64,000 bases of DNA. Origin: Mytilus galloprovincialis (taxonomy: Eukaryota; Mollusca; Bivalvia; Mytilida; Mytilidae). Below are positions 13,901 through 25,924 of this stretch, one piece after another. Below the pieces are notes generated by a model that saw only the letters and a list, made by a program, of their open reading frames with translations, made no database searches and was not told where the DNA came from. The DNA lies in the NCBI RefSeq assembly GCF_965363235.1, contig NC_134845.1, forward strand, positions 30,382,524-30,446,523, given 5' to 3'. Each line of letters opens with the position of its first letter. Position 1 is the first letter of the stretch. Made by a program: the position numbers and the translations under genes.

Positions 13901-16900
13901 AACATAATGCCCCTCTACTATCGTAGGTGGGGCATAAAAATCTAATCAGGCAGTATGATTACCAGTCTGAATAATCATATCGCTGTTTGATTCTTACAAA
14001 TGACAAAACTGTTGAAAAGACACTAATCTCAACACCACTGAAGTATGGTCATACATTCTGTTGACTATATGACAAGATTGTGAAAATAACTTTTAGACAT
14101 GGCTGACATAGCAGCACTCCTCTTCTAGCCAGCTGAATTTAACTTTCTCTTCACTGATATCAACATGACTGAAGTACAGGTTTAATTTTCCTATAACTTG
14201 ACAATATGGTAAATCAAAGTGATGGAAATCACTCATGGAAAGATTAGAAGAGTAGTTTGAATTATTTCATATTAAGGTATGGTGGGGGAAAATGAACATT
14301 TATAAAGCACTATTGCTGAAAATTGCATTTACAGCAGGTCTTTAGAAGGAAACTTGCTTTTCCAGTATGAAGATAAAATGAGCTCAAATTAAATAATATG
14401 GGTCTCTTAATTTGCACAATTTTATTTAAACTGCAGTTTAAAACTTATCGAAATTATGTTGCCGTTTCTGAACATGTTTCAAAAAAACAAAAAAATGCAA
14501 AAATTCTTCTAGTAAATGTTACCAACTATCCTTGTAAGACATAAATCTGGACCAACAGCTTAAAACTTTAAAGTGTCAACAAACAAAATTGAAAAATGTT
14601 GTTATGGGGCATTTTATAAGTTGAAACAGAGGTTATAGGGCATTGAAGATTAAAAGTTTTAGAGTGCCTTTTGATCAATTTTTAAAGTATTTTTCAACAC
14701 AGGGCATTGAAAATGTACTTTTTCAAGTAACCAATTAAAAAACTTATCTTATTGAAATGTGGATTCTTTCTTGATTGCAAACATATGTATTCACTTCTAA
14801 TAAAAATTCAAATGACTAAAATAGACATAATGATTGATGGGAAATAAACTAATAAACAATGGTTTGTTATAATTAAAAGTTTTAAAATTTTTAAACTGTT
14901 TCAAGCCAATTCCTGATAAAAAAAAAAGTGTACTAATTTAATTGTTGATTAATTACAGATGATTATTGGAAATTTATCAAGTAAATTATAGGCCTTACTT
15001 GAATACCTTTTATTTAATCATATTTATATTCATATTTCATTTTTTTAAGATCTTGTTAATCCATTAATCATTTATCTTTCAGATATAATTTACAGAATCA
15101 CTTTATGTAATGTAGATCAAAAGTAATTGGCAATAAATAAATCTATCATCCTTATAAATATCAAACATCTAATATACACATTTGTGTATTCAATTATGAG
15201 GTCAAATACTTGTGTATTAAGAATTATATTGAGTGGTCTGTATAATTATGTAAGACTGAGGTTGATAGGTAATGTGGTCAATTTGATTGGCAGTTTAGGA
15301 GGTGGGGCATTGTAATTAAAGGTTCACCTTGTCTCTGATTGTTTAGTGATAATGACAGTTGTCAATCATACTAGTTGAATCAATACCCAGTTACCTAATC
15401 AAAATGTTTTTTAAAAGCCTGCACATCAACACACCTTAATGACATACATTCTTGAATGAATTGCTCCAATAATATACCCAGTTTTTTTCAGTTTTTATGT
15501 GTATTATGTGCACATATATCAGAACCATAGGGAACTATATTTCAGTGTGAATACATTTAGTAATAGTAGCTAACCTGTCCTGTTGTTAGGGAGGCTGGTG
15601 CCTAAGTAAAGATTTAGAACAAGTTCTAATTTTTCCAAAAAACTAACCTTCAGACATGGCTGACAAAGTAGCACTCCTCTTCTAGTCAGCTGAATCTTAC
15701 TTTCTCTACACTGATATCGACATGACTGAAGTACAGGCTTAATATCCCTATAACGTGACAATATAGTGAAACTAACCTTCAGACATAGCTGACATAGCAG
15801 CACTCCTTTTCTTGTCAGCTGAATCTTACTTTCTCTTCACTGATATCAACACCACTAAAGTACAGGCTAAATCTCCCTATAACGTGACAATATAGTAAAA
15901 CTAACCTTCAGACATAGCTGACATAGCAGCACTCCTTTTCTTGTCAGCTGAATCTTACTTTCTCTTCACTGATATCAACACCACTAAAGTACAGGCTAAA
16001 TCTCCCTATAACGTGACAATATAGTAAAACTAACCTTCAGACATAGCTGACATAGCAGCACTCCTTTTCTTGTCAGCTGAATCTTACTTTCTCTTCACTG
16101 ATATCAACATGACTGAAGTACAGGCTAAATCTCCCTATAACGTGACAATATAGTGAAACTAACCTTCAGACATAGCTGACATAGCAGCACCTCTTTTCTC
16201 ATCAGCTGAATCTAACATTTCTTCAGTGACTTCCAGACTGGCATCAGCATACTCAGGTAATTCCTCATCATCATCAGTAATCACGTCTGTCTCGTCCAAT
16301 TCTAAAGGAGCAAATTTTAAATAGTGTATTTTCTAATATTTCTTTTTTAAATCACATAAAAACAGCAACATGCTGTCACCCAACATATTTTCACAGAATT
16401 AAACTGTTCATGCCAACTGGTGGCAATTTAATTTCACAATTTCACATTGCCTTGATGTATTCATATCAAGAAAGATCCAAGTTTAAACACATGCATGTTA
16501 TTTTCCTACTTATAAAAGTTGTGCAAATAAATAGATCATGAAAACAAGTTGGTTACCAGTATACATTTTTTTCAGCTTGGTGGTGAATTATTATCCTTGA
16601 TGTCATTTCAATCTAAGACACTTTTTTTACAGCTGTGTGTGTACTAACCATATGAATAAAACTGCCAACACTGCATTTGAGGAAAGTCATTTGTTATACA
16701 TATTAATACTTTGTCACTAGATGATAAACAACAACTGTTTGATTTCTATGCCTAATCTTGATTTCAAATAATTTTCGCTACAACTTTCTCTCTGGTCAGT
16801 AAAAGGCAGATATCAAATCTCGCTGTTACCTTACTGTCCTGATAATAACATAGGTGTGTGTTGCTTTTCCATGCAGGATTTTTTTTTATGTGTAATATTT

Positions 16901-19900
16901 GAATATGAACTGATATATACTATTCTCGCTGAAAACCTTAAACATAAGAAGAGATTGGTCACAGGAACACAAAATCTTGTCCTCTACATTTTTATCTGGA
17001 TAAGTAAGTGTTTAAGAAATAAGTGTTTAGTTTAGCCAAAATATGAAATTATTGCCTCACATTTGTGTCTTGAAAGGTGTTTTGGGAATTAGGAATATGC
17101 TTTTTTATTAACATAGAACAAAAAAAATCAGATTTGAGGAACATTTTACAAAAACTTTGAGTAACAATTTTTTTGTGAAAGAGTTACAGGTGTTTAATTG
17201 TAAACTATTATCTACCTAAATCACTTTCTTCACTTTCTGGTTCTGGTTCTGGCTCTGGTACAGGTTCAGGCTGTTAAGAAAATAGAGTAATAATAATTCT
17301 CATTCCAGTACATGTATCAAATTAATGTTTACAAACAGTATAATTAAATTACTACTATGTTATAATTTATTTGCAAATTGTTTGGTAAAATTCTACATTT
17401 TTTCTTTGAATAATAAGAGACGAATATGTATCAATGAGACAGCAGCCCATCTACAAAAATTACCAAACGACATCCTGAGGGCAACATACAGTCTTCAACA
17501 ATATACACAAGCCTTTTATTCATAAGTCTAAATGCTGTAGTATGAAATGTCTTATTTTCACATTTTGATTCTGTACTCAAGCAGTATTTTATGTTGTACC
17601 AGTATGACCAGTAAGTGTTCTCTATGAAAACTAGTGAATAAGTTAAAGGTTATTTGGTTTTAAAGATATATTTAAAAATACCTTAACATATATTATTATC
17701 ATTGGTAAACAAGTCATGTAAAGTCATATTATCTGTATCCTTAGCCTCCTCTTAATTAGGCCAAATTAAAAGATAGGATTCCCAACCTTACCGGTTTGTC
17801 TATCCTCAAGTTTTTATTGACATTTTTGTGATGAATCATGATACGATTGATGGTATTGCCATTCGTGCCTTTAAATTGAGGGGAAAAAAATCAGCAAAAT
17901 AGAAGAAAACAAGAGGCTGTCACAACGACAGCAAACCGGATTTATTAATATTTATTTGTGTCCTGGCAATATCACAAGAACCATTACTGATGAATGGTGA
18001 AAGTGAAAATCGTCAATATCAAATTTGACCTCCATTTTGTCATCAGTATCAACATATTAAAATTTGAAAAGCTTAGATTGAATGGTTCATGAGTAAATGC
18101 AACAACGTGAATGGAAACGCCATTTTACAATCTTTCAAGAACCATAACGCCTGAACGGTAAATGTCAAAATCGTCATTATTGAACTTGACCTCTATTTTG
18201 TCATCAGTAACAACATATAAAAATTTCAAAAGCTTTGGTTGAATGGTTCATGAGAAAATGCACGGACACGACTGGAAACACCATTTTTCAATCTTTCAAG
18301 AACCATAACTCCAGAACGGTAAAAGTCAAAATCGTCATTATTGAACTTGACCTCCATTTTGTCATCAGTAACAACATATTAAAATTTGGGAAGCTTTGGT
18401 AGAACGGTTCATGCGTAAATGCACGGACACGACTGGAAACTCCATTTTTCAATCTTTCAAGAACCATAACTCCTGAACGGTAAAAGTCAAAATCGCCATT
18501 ATTGAACTTGACCTTCATTTAGTTGTCAGTAACAACATATTAAAATCTTAAAAGCTTTGGTTGAACGGTTCATGAGTTAATGCACGGACAACATTTGATT
18601 GCCGCCCGTCCGACTGCCCGACTGCCCGCCGTACTTCCCCAAATCAATAACCGACATTTTTGTCACAAAAATCCGGTTAAAAATGTTATCTGCCTATGCC
18701 AATTTTCATAAGGAGGAAAGCCTGGACATACATTTTAGTCTGATCTTATCTCTTCACTGTTTTGTATAAAATTGCCTGCAGTTTTTCTGATAACATTTTG
18801 TGTTGAGAAATTGTTACCAGAACACACAGCAATGGCAAAATAAGAGTTTTCTTATGAAATGTGTGCTACTTATTTCCTTGTTAAGTTCTATATCAAAATT
18901 GTGTATACTACTTCAATATTCACAAAAAGACATGCGTGGAAAATAACAATATATCCTCCTAATAGAGAAATTCAAAGATCATTGAAAAATCCTCACTCAG
19001 CATCAATATGTTTACTATCTTAAATACCTCAGGTTCCTTTGCAGGTTCTGGTTTTGTCTCCCCTTTTGTGGGCTCTGGTTTACTTGGAGGGGGTAAATTT
19101 GCACCTAAACTGAAAACAAAAAGATAATCATGTCAGCTTTCAAGATCTCCTAAGTAATTTATTGATTCATAAATTATAATGTTATACTAGTACAAAAAAT
19201 ATTGACTTATTTGTAATGATTATGACTGATTTTACAAGAGAAATTTTATGATACATATCTATTGTTTTGTCATTTCTTTGACAAAACAAATTATACAACA
19301 CATCTTATTATTTTTTAAACAAAACTAGGACATCAATTCACATCTTGTACCAAATCTTATTAAATAACTTATAAAAGCATAAATAGATAAAACCGTTTCA
19401 AAATTCTAATCAACTGCTTAAACTTGAAGAACCATATTGATATGCAAGTACATTTCAAAAATTTGCAGCTATTGAACATTTCTTTTCTTAGTTCGAGAGC
19501 AAATATCTTGTCAAAAGTTGGCAGTTATAATAGCGTAATAAGCACTCCCTTGTTTGAACACTTCAGATAAAACAATTCTGTTTCAATACAATATAAAAAC
19601 ACTCCTATTTGGCAGCATTATTCTCAGACAAGAGGAAAATCTATCTTGTGTTTAAACAAGTTTAACGATTTTTAATAGTTCAAAAGCGATTTGGCATATA
19701 CCGTAAATAGGGAAATTTTGGTGTCAGGATATTTTGGCAGTTTTCACTCAAAATGCATGTGTTTTATTTTGGTGGGTGTAATTTTGGTGCTTCACCCAAT
19801 TGATGTGTTTGATTTTGGAACAATAGAAGTGTGCGAGCTCATTCGTATTTGCCCTTATTTACCAGTTTATATATATTGACAAAATATCAATGACATACAC

Positions 19901-22245
19901 AAACTAGAAACACGACAACAATTAACTAAAATAAATCAGGGAATCGGATACAAATGCAATTGCAAAATAATTCTGTATGTAGAGGGTTGAACGCTAAAAG
20001 AAAAGGATTTAAAAAAAAAAAATTTTTTTTTTAATCAAAATTCAAATGAAATAAATTTTAATCATTATCTCTATTGCAACTAAATGTTAAAGATTAACGA
20101 TTAAGGATTTAAATTTTAGCCTTTGGCAGTACATGTTAATTAACAGAAGATAAACGATTTGAAGGTGTTTTTATATACTAATTACCAATAACGGTGTCTA
20201 ATAAGCAATAGCTGGGCATTTTTATGACACTAGAACACACCCGTGATATCACGGGTCCGTGACTGAATTAAAGTATATAAATATGCGCAAGCCTTATTTT
20301 AGTATTAGTATTGTCATCTGATAAAGTCATGTCGATTATAAGATACACAGTTTTTCTCTGCTTTCAAGTCTTTCTGTTTGAACCCGTTGAACTGGAACTT
20401 ATCAGTTATTGGTAATATTAATTATTTGGAAAACAAAAGGTCCTGGAATGGAGTATTTTTTAATCAACAGCATTGTCCTATATAAGTTATAAATAAAGTT
20501 GAATTCTTTGCTTTGCTGTTTTACGTCATCATGGTCATGCCCACTAACAAATTGAAAACTGTACCTATACGCCTTATTTTTAGTCCAGATTTTTAGTATT
20601 CGTATTGTTATCTTAGAAAGTCTTACTGATTAAAATACTACAATAGGTAACAATTGTACAATTTAAGATTTAAATTATTTAATTAGCAAAACAGTGAAAT
20701 TTATATTTTACACCTCAGTAATCACACTGGTTCAAACTAGATTTTCATTAGTATAAACTCTTGCATTAAATTTACTCACTATATTATTTCGCTCTTTTTA
20801 TTGGATATAAACTTTTCCTTTGTTGTTAATTGTTTATTTATACTATTGCAAAGTGTTTTCTTTACATTTTTGAATTTGATATTACGTTGAAATTACCCAC
20901 CCTCCCTCCCTTGTTAAATTTTTTTTGATCCCGTTTATAAATTCATAGTGGCGGATGTTTGCCAAAAAATTTGGTTATATATCTATGTTTATGTATTTTC
21001 ATTTGTGTATCTAATTATTTATGATATATTGTATTTTGTAATATATTGAAAAAATATTTATATCAGGCAATACAAATTATACCTATTGACTTCCTTTTAT
21101 TTCACCCACTTGATAATTTAGTAGTGTCAAATTAACCCTGTGGTTATGACCCGTGTATATAGCATATTAGTCCTGAATACAACGTTTGGTGGTGCGCCTG
21201 TCAGATGCGGAACGTACAGATAAGGTAATAGGTAACAGGTGAATATACTATTGGTATCGGTAGCGGACTCGACCCGGAACTTCTGAATTATTGGCAATAT
21301 TAATTATGTGGAAAACAAAAGGGCCTGGAGTGGTGTAATTTTTAATCTACACCTTTGTACTATATTAGTTATATATAAAGTTGAATTCTGTGATTCGTCG
21401 TTTTTATGTGATGACGGCTGACAAATTGGACCTCGTAATTTTAGTATTTTAGATATGTGAATATAAATTCATATTGTGTTTTCTTAACAATTTTAGAAAA
21501 TTGACAATTAAATAAAAATTATAGTGTTATCAAATTATACCTAATATTTATTTGTAGAATTGGCTATGTATAGAATTATAGGAAATATATATGGAAGGCA
21601 TGATATTTACATAAGATATTTCCCCCAACAATTTACATTACGATATCGTCGTACTGGTCCTCGATTTTGGCGTTTCAATATTTAGTGTTTGCTTTATTTT
21701 CGTGAGTTTAATTTTGGCACTTTCATTGGAGGCACCAAATAAACCAAAATAACCCAATTTACGGTAGCATCTCTCATTGTTAGGATCACGATTTTGGTGA
21801 GAGTCTTGACAAATTCCTGGAAACACACACCATGGCAGATACATATACATGTATGTAGGAAAGGTCTGACCAAAAAAATAAATCAACTTTTCATTAAAAG
21901 TTATTTCCCTTTTTCTTTTTTGACAGGGAGACAGATTAATATAAGGGAAACCTTGTTTCTGAATCTCTTGTATATCATGTACATGATTTTTGAAATAAAA
22001 TATATTTAAAGTAAAAGTTGGCAGTAAATAACCAAAATGGTGTAGCTTTCTACAAGTCATATAATCCATTAGTCATTAGATTAAAATCAGAATTCTGCTA
22101 AGTCTCCAGCATGGCTGGTTAAAAAATAATTTTACCTAACTAGCCATTCCTTGAAAAAGCTCAACTCTGGCAAGTGTATAGTATCTGGGTCCCTCTTTAA
22201 ATTTTTAACAAATTCTTTCAAAAGTTCTAGTTGCATCTGATCCAT
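1458..22245 (-). CDS. ST13: Hsc70-interacting protein (HIP/ST13), 10 coding exons, C-terminus off the left edge
   Basis: Cytosolic Hsc70 co-chaperone that stabilises the ADP state of Hsp70. Coding exons (minus strand): 22136-22245, 19028-19109, 17216-17270, 16164-16301, 13243-13327, 11920-12030, 11002-11104, 10462-10578, 2804-2861, 1458-1729. All have AG/GT borders and phases that join without a stop to 377 codons. Order: N-terminal dimerisation segment ([17 protein letters not shown]), acidic [13 protein letters not shown] linker (65-82), TPR region (about 107-225; [43 protein letters not shown]), basic helix (229-267), GGMP repeats (about 276-355), start of the DP domain ([11 protein letters not shown]). 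Human HIP has about 40 more residues after this point and none of them is found in 1-1457, so the last exon lies outside. The repeat segment is longer than in human (369 aa in total). Confidence 0.95.
1525..1729 (-). repeat. Coding 21-bp minisatellite (GGMPGGM heptads) in ST13 exon 10
   Basis: Eight or more 21-bp units encode [16 protein letters not shown]. Units differ mainly at synonymous third positions (GGT/GGC, CCA), so the peptide is held constant while the DNA drifts. GGMP repeats are a family feature of HIP. Confidence 0.9.
2955..4983. mobile_element. TACGACCGCA-ended element in ST13 intron 9 side, first copy
   Basis: The left end carries 'tttatacgaccgcag' at about 3010 and the right end the inverted 'ttgcggtcgtataaaa' at about 4970-4985. 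The body holds ~157-bp direct units (about 4260-4860, with 'ggcccctaattcctaaact') and ends in a GAC microsatellite. Open frames in it (e.g. 3736-4164) are translations of repeat units, not genes. It lies in the intron between ST13 coding exons 9 and 8. Confidence 0.7.
4984..6688. repeat. Second tandem copy of 3264-4983 (period ~1.72 kb)
   Basis: From 'aaaaattgaacccaa' (3264 and 4984) the two copies run in parallel to the 'ttgcggtcgtataaaa' end. They differ by a few scattered substitutions and by the length of the GAC tract, so the duplication is recent. The second copy lacks the head segment (2955-3263). Direct tandem duplication of an element minus its left arm suggests unequal exchange rather than a second insertion. 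Confidence 0.85.
6689..7735. mobile_element. Core-array element with four to five ~165-bp units
   Basis: It starts 'caagtgaaactgcgagctac' with 'gatacccccgccgc' and carries ~165-bp units ('gtgttcggtaaacaggaag', 'gaaaaatgtgacgaaaatt'). It ends in a GGAC/TGAC-rich microsatellite (7590-7690). The same family recurs at 38930-39477 plus 42466-42855. The 266-codon minus-strand open frame at 6716-7516 is a translation of these units. Confidence 0.8.
7700..7900. repeat. C-rich low-complexity stretch
   Basis: Contains several C runs, the longest about 17 C at 7867-7883 followed by ACCCCACCCCC. It could fold as a G-quadruplex or i-motif; no gene is seen here. Confidence 0.7.
8005..9095 (+). mobile_element. 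~1.1-kb element with ~120-bp 'ccatgaaaatgaggtcaagg' units
   Basis: Bounded by 'caagagtgcacacgctgaaa' on the left and a GCC/GCCGCC tract followed by 'ccctatgtcgagctttctgc' on the right. The interior has about six ~120-bp units, each with 'tgaaccatgaaaatgaggtc'. A second full copy lies in opposite orientation at 58823-59902 with the same two ends, which fixes the element borders. Confidence 0.85.
9752..9942. mobile_element. ~190-bp MITE with ~43-bp terminal inverted repeats
   Basis: The left end AGGGCTGTTCCAGAAAATAC is matched on the opposite strand by the right end AGGGCTGTTCCAGAATATAC. The match runs on through a shared CCCCCCCAGGGA block with only a couple of mismatches. The centre is non-coding. 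Target duplication is not clear. Confidence 0.85.
10255..10400 (+). repeat. Dispersed mussel repeat fragment
   Basis: 'atgaggtatgattgccaatg' through 'cttacactgcatagaaagc' matches the reverse complement of the distal part of the 1075-1445 repeat family and the fragment at 40205-40330. Confidence 0.6.
10366..10473. repeat. 54-bp tandem duplication across the ST13 exon 8 splice donor
   Basis: Two copies (starting 10366 and 10420) of a 54-bp segment include the end of ST13 exon 8 and its 5' splice site (CAAAGACAG|GTATATATA on the minus strand). The genuine donor is at 10461. The decoy lies 54 nt further into the intron; reading into it meets an in-frame TGA within five codons. Confidence 0.85.
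11189..11422. repeat. 32-bp minisatellite in an ST13 intron
   Basis: About seven to eight copies of a 32-bp unit beginning CTGCTGGTCCTGACTATTAT at 11189, 11221, 11253, 11285, 11317, 11349 and 11381, nearly identical, the last one decayed. No spacers of unique sequence separate the units. Confidence 0.9.
12130..12465. mobile_element. Palindromic MITE-like element
   Basis: An inverted repeat with ~65-bp arms spans about 12326-12460. The inner ~32 bp of each arm (12358-12389, 12396-12427) is perfect and the loop is about 6 nt (TTACAC). It is preceded by a 'tctgattggttaaaatt' segment with a 'ctgacgttg' motif. The element at 29690-29970 has the same arrangement (ATTGG segment, GACGTCA, then palindrome). 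Confidence 0.8.
13479..13940 (+). repeat. Dispersed ~450-bp repeat ('gatgcccc...ggggcataaaa')
   Basis: Starts 'gaacaagaatgtgtcccaag', contains two ~180-bp subunits ('cattttctatgttcagtgga') and a GGAC/GAAC tract, and ends 'taggtggggcataaaa'. Other copies lie at 32796-33106 (opposite orientation) and 53026-53301. The inverted GCCCC/GGGGC ends suggest a TIR element. Confidence 0.85.
14088..14215. repeat. Diverged outlying copy of the ST13 exon 4 border repeat
   Basis: About 125 bp ('agacatggctgacatagcag' through 'acttgacaatatgg') aligns with one unit of the 129-bp array at 15642-16163 but with more substitutions, so it is older. The splice donor position is mutated here. Confidence 0.75.
15642..16163. 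repeat. 129-bp tandem array of the ST13 exon 4 / intron border
   Basis: Four copies downstream (minus strand) of true exon 4, at a strict 129-bp spacing. Each holds the last ~50 bp of exon 4 and its 5' splice site (GTCTGAAG|GTTAGT). The true donor is at 16163, the copies at 16034, 15905, 15776 and 15647. The copies encode [15 protein letters not shown] against [15 protein letters not shown] in the real exon, but upstream of that a 1-nt length difference breaks the frame and no strong acceptor is visible. Confidence 0.9.
17905..18690. mobile_element. Core-array element with ~118-bp units
   Basis: Left end 'gcaaaccggatttattaata', right end 'gtcacaaaaatccggttaaa' give short inverted ends (AACCGGATTT). 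Four to five ~118-bp units carry 'tttcaagaaccataactcc' and 'ttgacctccattttgtcatc'. A CCGACTGCCCG-rich tract precedes the right end, as in the other core-array elements in the window. Confidence 0.75.
19699..21766. mobile_element. Candidate ~2-kb TIR element with TACCGTAAAT ends
   Basis: The left end TACCGTAAATAGGGAAATTT and the right end read on the opposite strand, TACCGTAAATTGGGTTATTT, match over about 20 bp with few changes. Both are followed by 'attttgg' repeats. Inside, a ~150-bp segment ('aatattaattatttggaaaa' at about 20390-20530 and about 21280-21430) is repeated directly. No convincing target duplication and no open transposase frame were seen. Confidence 0.45.
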
Positions 22246-22275
22246 GATGCTGGATTAGTATTTTACTCACAAAAT
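22246..22275 (-). other. ST13: ST13 5' UTR part of first coding exon, with splice acceptor
   Basis: On the minus strand a long pyrimidine run ends in TTTTTTTTCAG at 22276-22286, followed by 30 nt and then the ATG. This is a strong 3' splice site, so ST13 has at least one non-coding exon upstream, which I could not place. Confidence 0.75.
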
Positions 22276-22469
22276 CTGAAAAAAAAGAACATAAATATTA
22301 TAAGTATACCTAAAAAAAATCAGATGAACAAAAACACAATTGGACGTGTCCAGGTACTTGTACATCCCGTCAACAAAAAGACACTAGGAACAGACCTGAG
22401 AGTACTCACAGGTATCTGACAGCTAGTTCAAAGCCACTAACAACTAATAAAAAAAATCATGCTTCAAAG

Positions 22470-23487
22470 CAGGGCTTCCAAAATATATTTAAGCCAGCCG
22501 GACATTTTATATCTGATCCGGATTTTATTCCCTAAAGACTAAGTCACAAAAGGCAATCATGGAAATCACTTGCAATTGGCCATCTGATCGGCCATCCAAA
22601 TGATTGACATTAGATTTAAACGATATTAAACTTTACTTTGATATTAATTTGATGTTCTGATGTAAACTATTAAATTGGCAGCACATCAGCATGCTCATAT
22701 CTGCCGAAGACTCTTTATTTGTGCAAAATGACTTTGTAAAAAACTTTTACTTTCGTTTTTAAATCACATTTCTTAAACCGGATGTTGACTTGACAAAAGG
22801 ACCAGAAACTGATACGTAAAATCCGAGTACATTATCAAAGCAAGATTGAGTGAAGAAACTCTTGTCGCGTTATTTCTTCAACAATATACTTGAAACGAAC
22901 GTTTGATACAGGTATCAATGATAATTTTAGTGTTTTTTAAGAAATGTTGGATGCATAATTAAATTTCCCACCTGCGCACACATGTTCTAGTCTTCAACGT
23001 AGTTCAAACGATTTTTTATTTGAAACCTTTTAAACTTTTTCATCAAATCATGTTTATAAAGGTATTTCTTATAATTTTAATCCTTTGGACTGAATCAATT
23101 AGATACAAACCCCTGAAATGTAAAAAAATAACTTTGAATAGACCGATCAATTTGTACGATGTTCGGTAATGAAAATAGTTTACCTGTCACTTGAACAGGT
23201 AGATTTTAGCTGTCCAACAACTAATTAGCCTTGATTAAAATTAGAAAGTATTGAAGTAGGGGTTGTTTTGATAATAATTAATCACCATGTCACTTTTATG
23301 ACCGGAAACGTGTGGCTGTAAAAAGCAAAAAGTTGGGTCAAGAAGATCGGGAATTATGTTAAAATGACAGACTTTTAAGAAAGCCTTGAAAACCAAAAAG
23401 TATATGACCGTATCATGCTTTGCCCAGCCGGACTTTTACCGGATATAATACAAATGTCCAGAATATATGACCGTTTTGGAAGCCTTG
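22470..23487. mobile_element. Non-autonomous hAT element, 1018 bp
   Basis: TIRs CAGGGCTTCCAAAATAT (left) and CAAGGCTTCCAAAACGG (right, opposite strand) are bordered by perfect 8-bp target duplications CTTCAAAG at 22462-22469 and 23488-23495. CAGGG-type ends with an 8-bp duplication are the hAT signature. Subterminal 'gccagccggacattt' and its inverted partner form further foldback. No transposase open frame remains. Confidence 0.9.
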
Positions 23488-23785
23488 CTTCAAAGACTAA
23501 ACTATCAATCCGTACACATCCAACATCCAATGGATTTAGTGTAAAGACGTCATAAACAGTCAAGAGAAAAACATGACCTTGTGCAATGTCAAGTTAGAGG
23601 TATCGACAGATTGTAGATCCATGAATGTGTATATGTATATAACATACTAGTAATATTTAGTTTGCTTTTAATTTACTGATAACAAAATCAGTTTTTATAC
23701 CAATAAAAACAATATTCAATGATCTTATTACAGTGTTGAATTGGTAACCTTTTAGAATAAGTTTATTCAAACGAGCGATAAGTTT

Positions 23786-24300
23786 TCAAGGATCATTTCT
23801 AAATTTTCGGGCACGGCTAACAATATTTCTGTAAAAATGAGGATGTGCTATCCCTTCTGCAATAAGTTTTCTACAGGTACAACCAAACTTCAAAACCAAA
23901 TCTATATATCTTCGGAAAAATTTAGTAAAGGTTTTAAGTAATTTATGGTAATGATATCCCTGGTTTAATAATTTACCAGTAATACATAGATTGCGTTCGT
24001 TAAAATAAAAAATGTCACAACATTTTTTACATGCTAAATATATTTTATTAAAATAAATCCACAGGTATTGACTCTGAGGCACAAAGATTTTTCTAAAGCT
24101 TGTTTAGGACTTTTTGTAGACAATAAATGCTAGAACATCATGGACAAACAAGTAATCAAAGAGCAGATTGTTCTGAAGGATACGATTGCCATTGTTTTCA
24201 TTGACACATGTATACATGTAGCTGGATAATATTATTTTCAAAACTAATTCAACTGCACATGTAAAATGTAATTTACGAAATCTCAATAGTTACAAAATAG
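23786..24300 (-). pseudogene. Probable retroelement polyprotein C-terminal remnant (non-LTR/Penelope-like)
   Basis: A 98-codon minus-strand frame contains YFNERNLCITGKLLNQGYHY and HKLLKTFTKFFRRYIDLV. This resembles the tail of reverse-transcriptase proteins I associate with bivalve retroelements. No catalytic domain is visible nearby. The family assignment is from memory of the motif and is weak. Confidence 0.35.
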
Positions 24301-25924
24301 CCAATCCCGGATACAAGTGTATGAACAATGTACTTAGGCCTATTGTGTTTTATTTTTGTACTATCAATTCAAATTTTACTTTCCACAGCAGTCACTGAGA
24401 CTCAGAGTGAGAGAAGGTATTTCACTTCGTATCTGATCACCTATTTTCTTACGTAAATTATAGGAGGAACCCCATTCCCAACTCTTTAAATATTTAATTC
24501 CCTTAGGGTCAGTGGTCATGACTCCTTTAAATTTCCATACACATTCCTCGGTTTAAATTGCGATCATTTTTAATATAATACCATGTTTATCGACAGAACA
24601 AGTTAATTTTTCTCTATGTGTTGTATAGCATTTTGATCAGAATTGACTGAAAGTTACTTCCAGAAGGGAGACAACTCGAAACGATAATATGGAAGACTTC
24701 ATTTCGCCTGAAGGGGTGTTGTAGTAACACCTTTACGATGTGGACTACATTTATTTTAATTTAAATGATGCATATGATTTAAAATTATGCAACAACAATA
24801 ACCCTCAATAGCAGACATACATAAAAAATATCCCATGAGTTTTAAATTAATCAATTGAGTGGGGAATCCAGAGCAACCATTCAATGCAATATCCCTTAAA
24901 GTCAAGAAAATATACGCATGCTCATAATTACCTAAACAAACCCTGGAGCAAGAATGTATTTTAAAGGTTAATTAAACGACCTATATGGTTCTCTATTTCT
25001 TTATGGAAGTACAATATCAAATATCAGTTTCATAATGTTTAGAATAAAATGGTTGACGCGAGGGCATGGCCCTGAGCCAATGGTATAAGTTTACAGATTG
25101 CTTGAAAGCAATCGTATCCCAAAAATCTTAATAGGTTTACAATTTTATAAGGAAAATCTCTGCAACAAATTCTCCATGTTTTTGGTAAAAAACTTGGCTT
25201 TATTTGCCTCTAAACATGCTCCCCATTTACAATTAATAAGATTAAATATTTAACAGCAATAACTATTCCCTGCTTACAAAATTGCACATCTCTTTCATTC
25301 TGTATTTTGACTGTTTCGATATTGTAGCAGTTTGAAAATTTTGTAATATTTTATTTTACAGACATACAGAAAACCACAGAAGGACTTCAACATTTTTTCT
25401 TTTGATTGATTTTTTTTCCAGCTTCAAATTTGCATGCTAAAATTTTCTTTTTTCCATGGTTGATTCAGTCACTAAACATTAGAAAATGAATTGTAATATT
25501 ATCACCACAAGTGATGTTCTTTATAAGAAATAGTTGTATTTTGACTGAAATTGCTGTAATACATGTACGTTAAATAGGGTACTAGTATGAATTGATGTCT
25601 GATTCAGAATGATATGAAACTAGCTTTATATAAGGATAACTTTTAACATACATAAGCAACTGTCATGACGATATTCTCAAAATCTGCTATTTAGCATTAT
25701 ACACTATATAATTTTTGTAATAATAGAAGGAGTTAGATATCTGCTTCTCTGATGTTTTATGCCATTTTACATGTTATAAATATGTATTTCTATTTATTCT
25801 TGACCTTGTACTGATAACCATAAAGTGCTTAAAATAATAAAGAATAATAAATTGTGTGTTTTCAGATTATTTTTTAAGACAATGTCTAGTGTAGGTGGAA
25901 TGCTTTGAATTCCCTTCAATAGAA

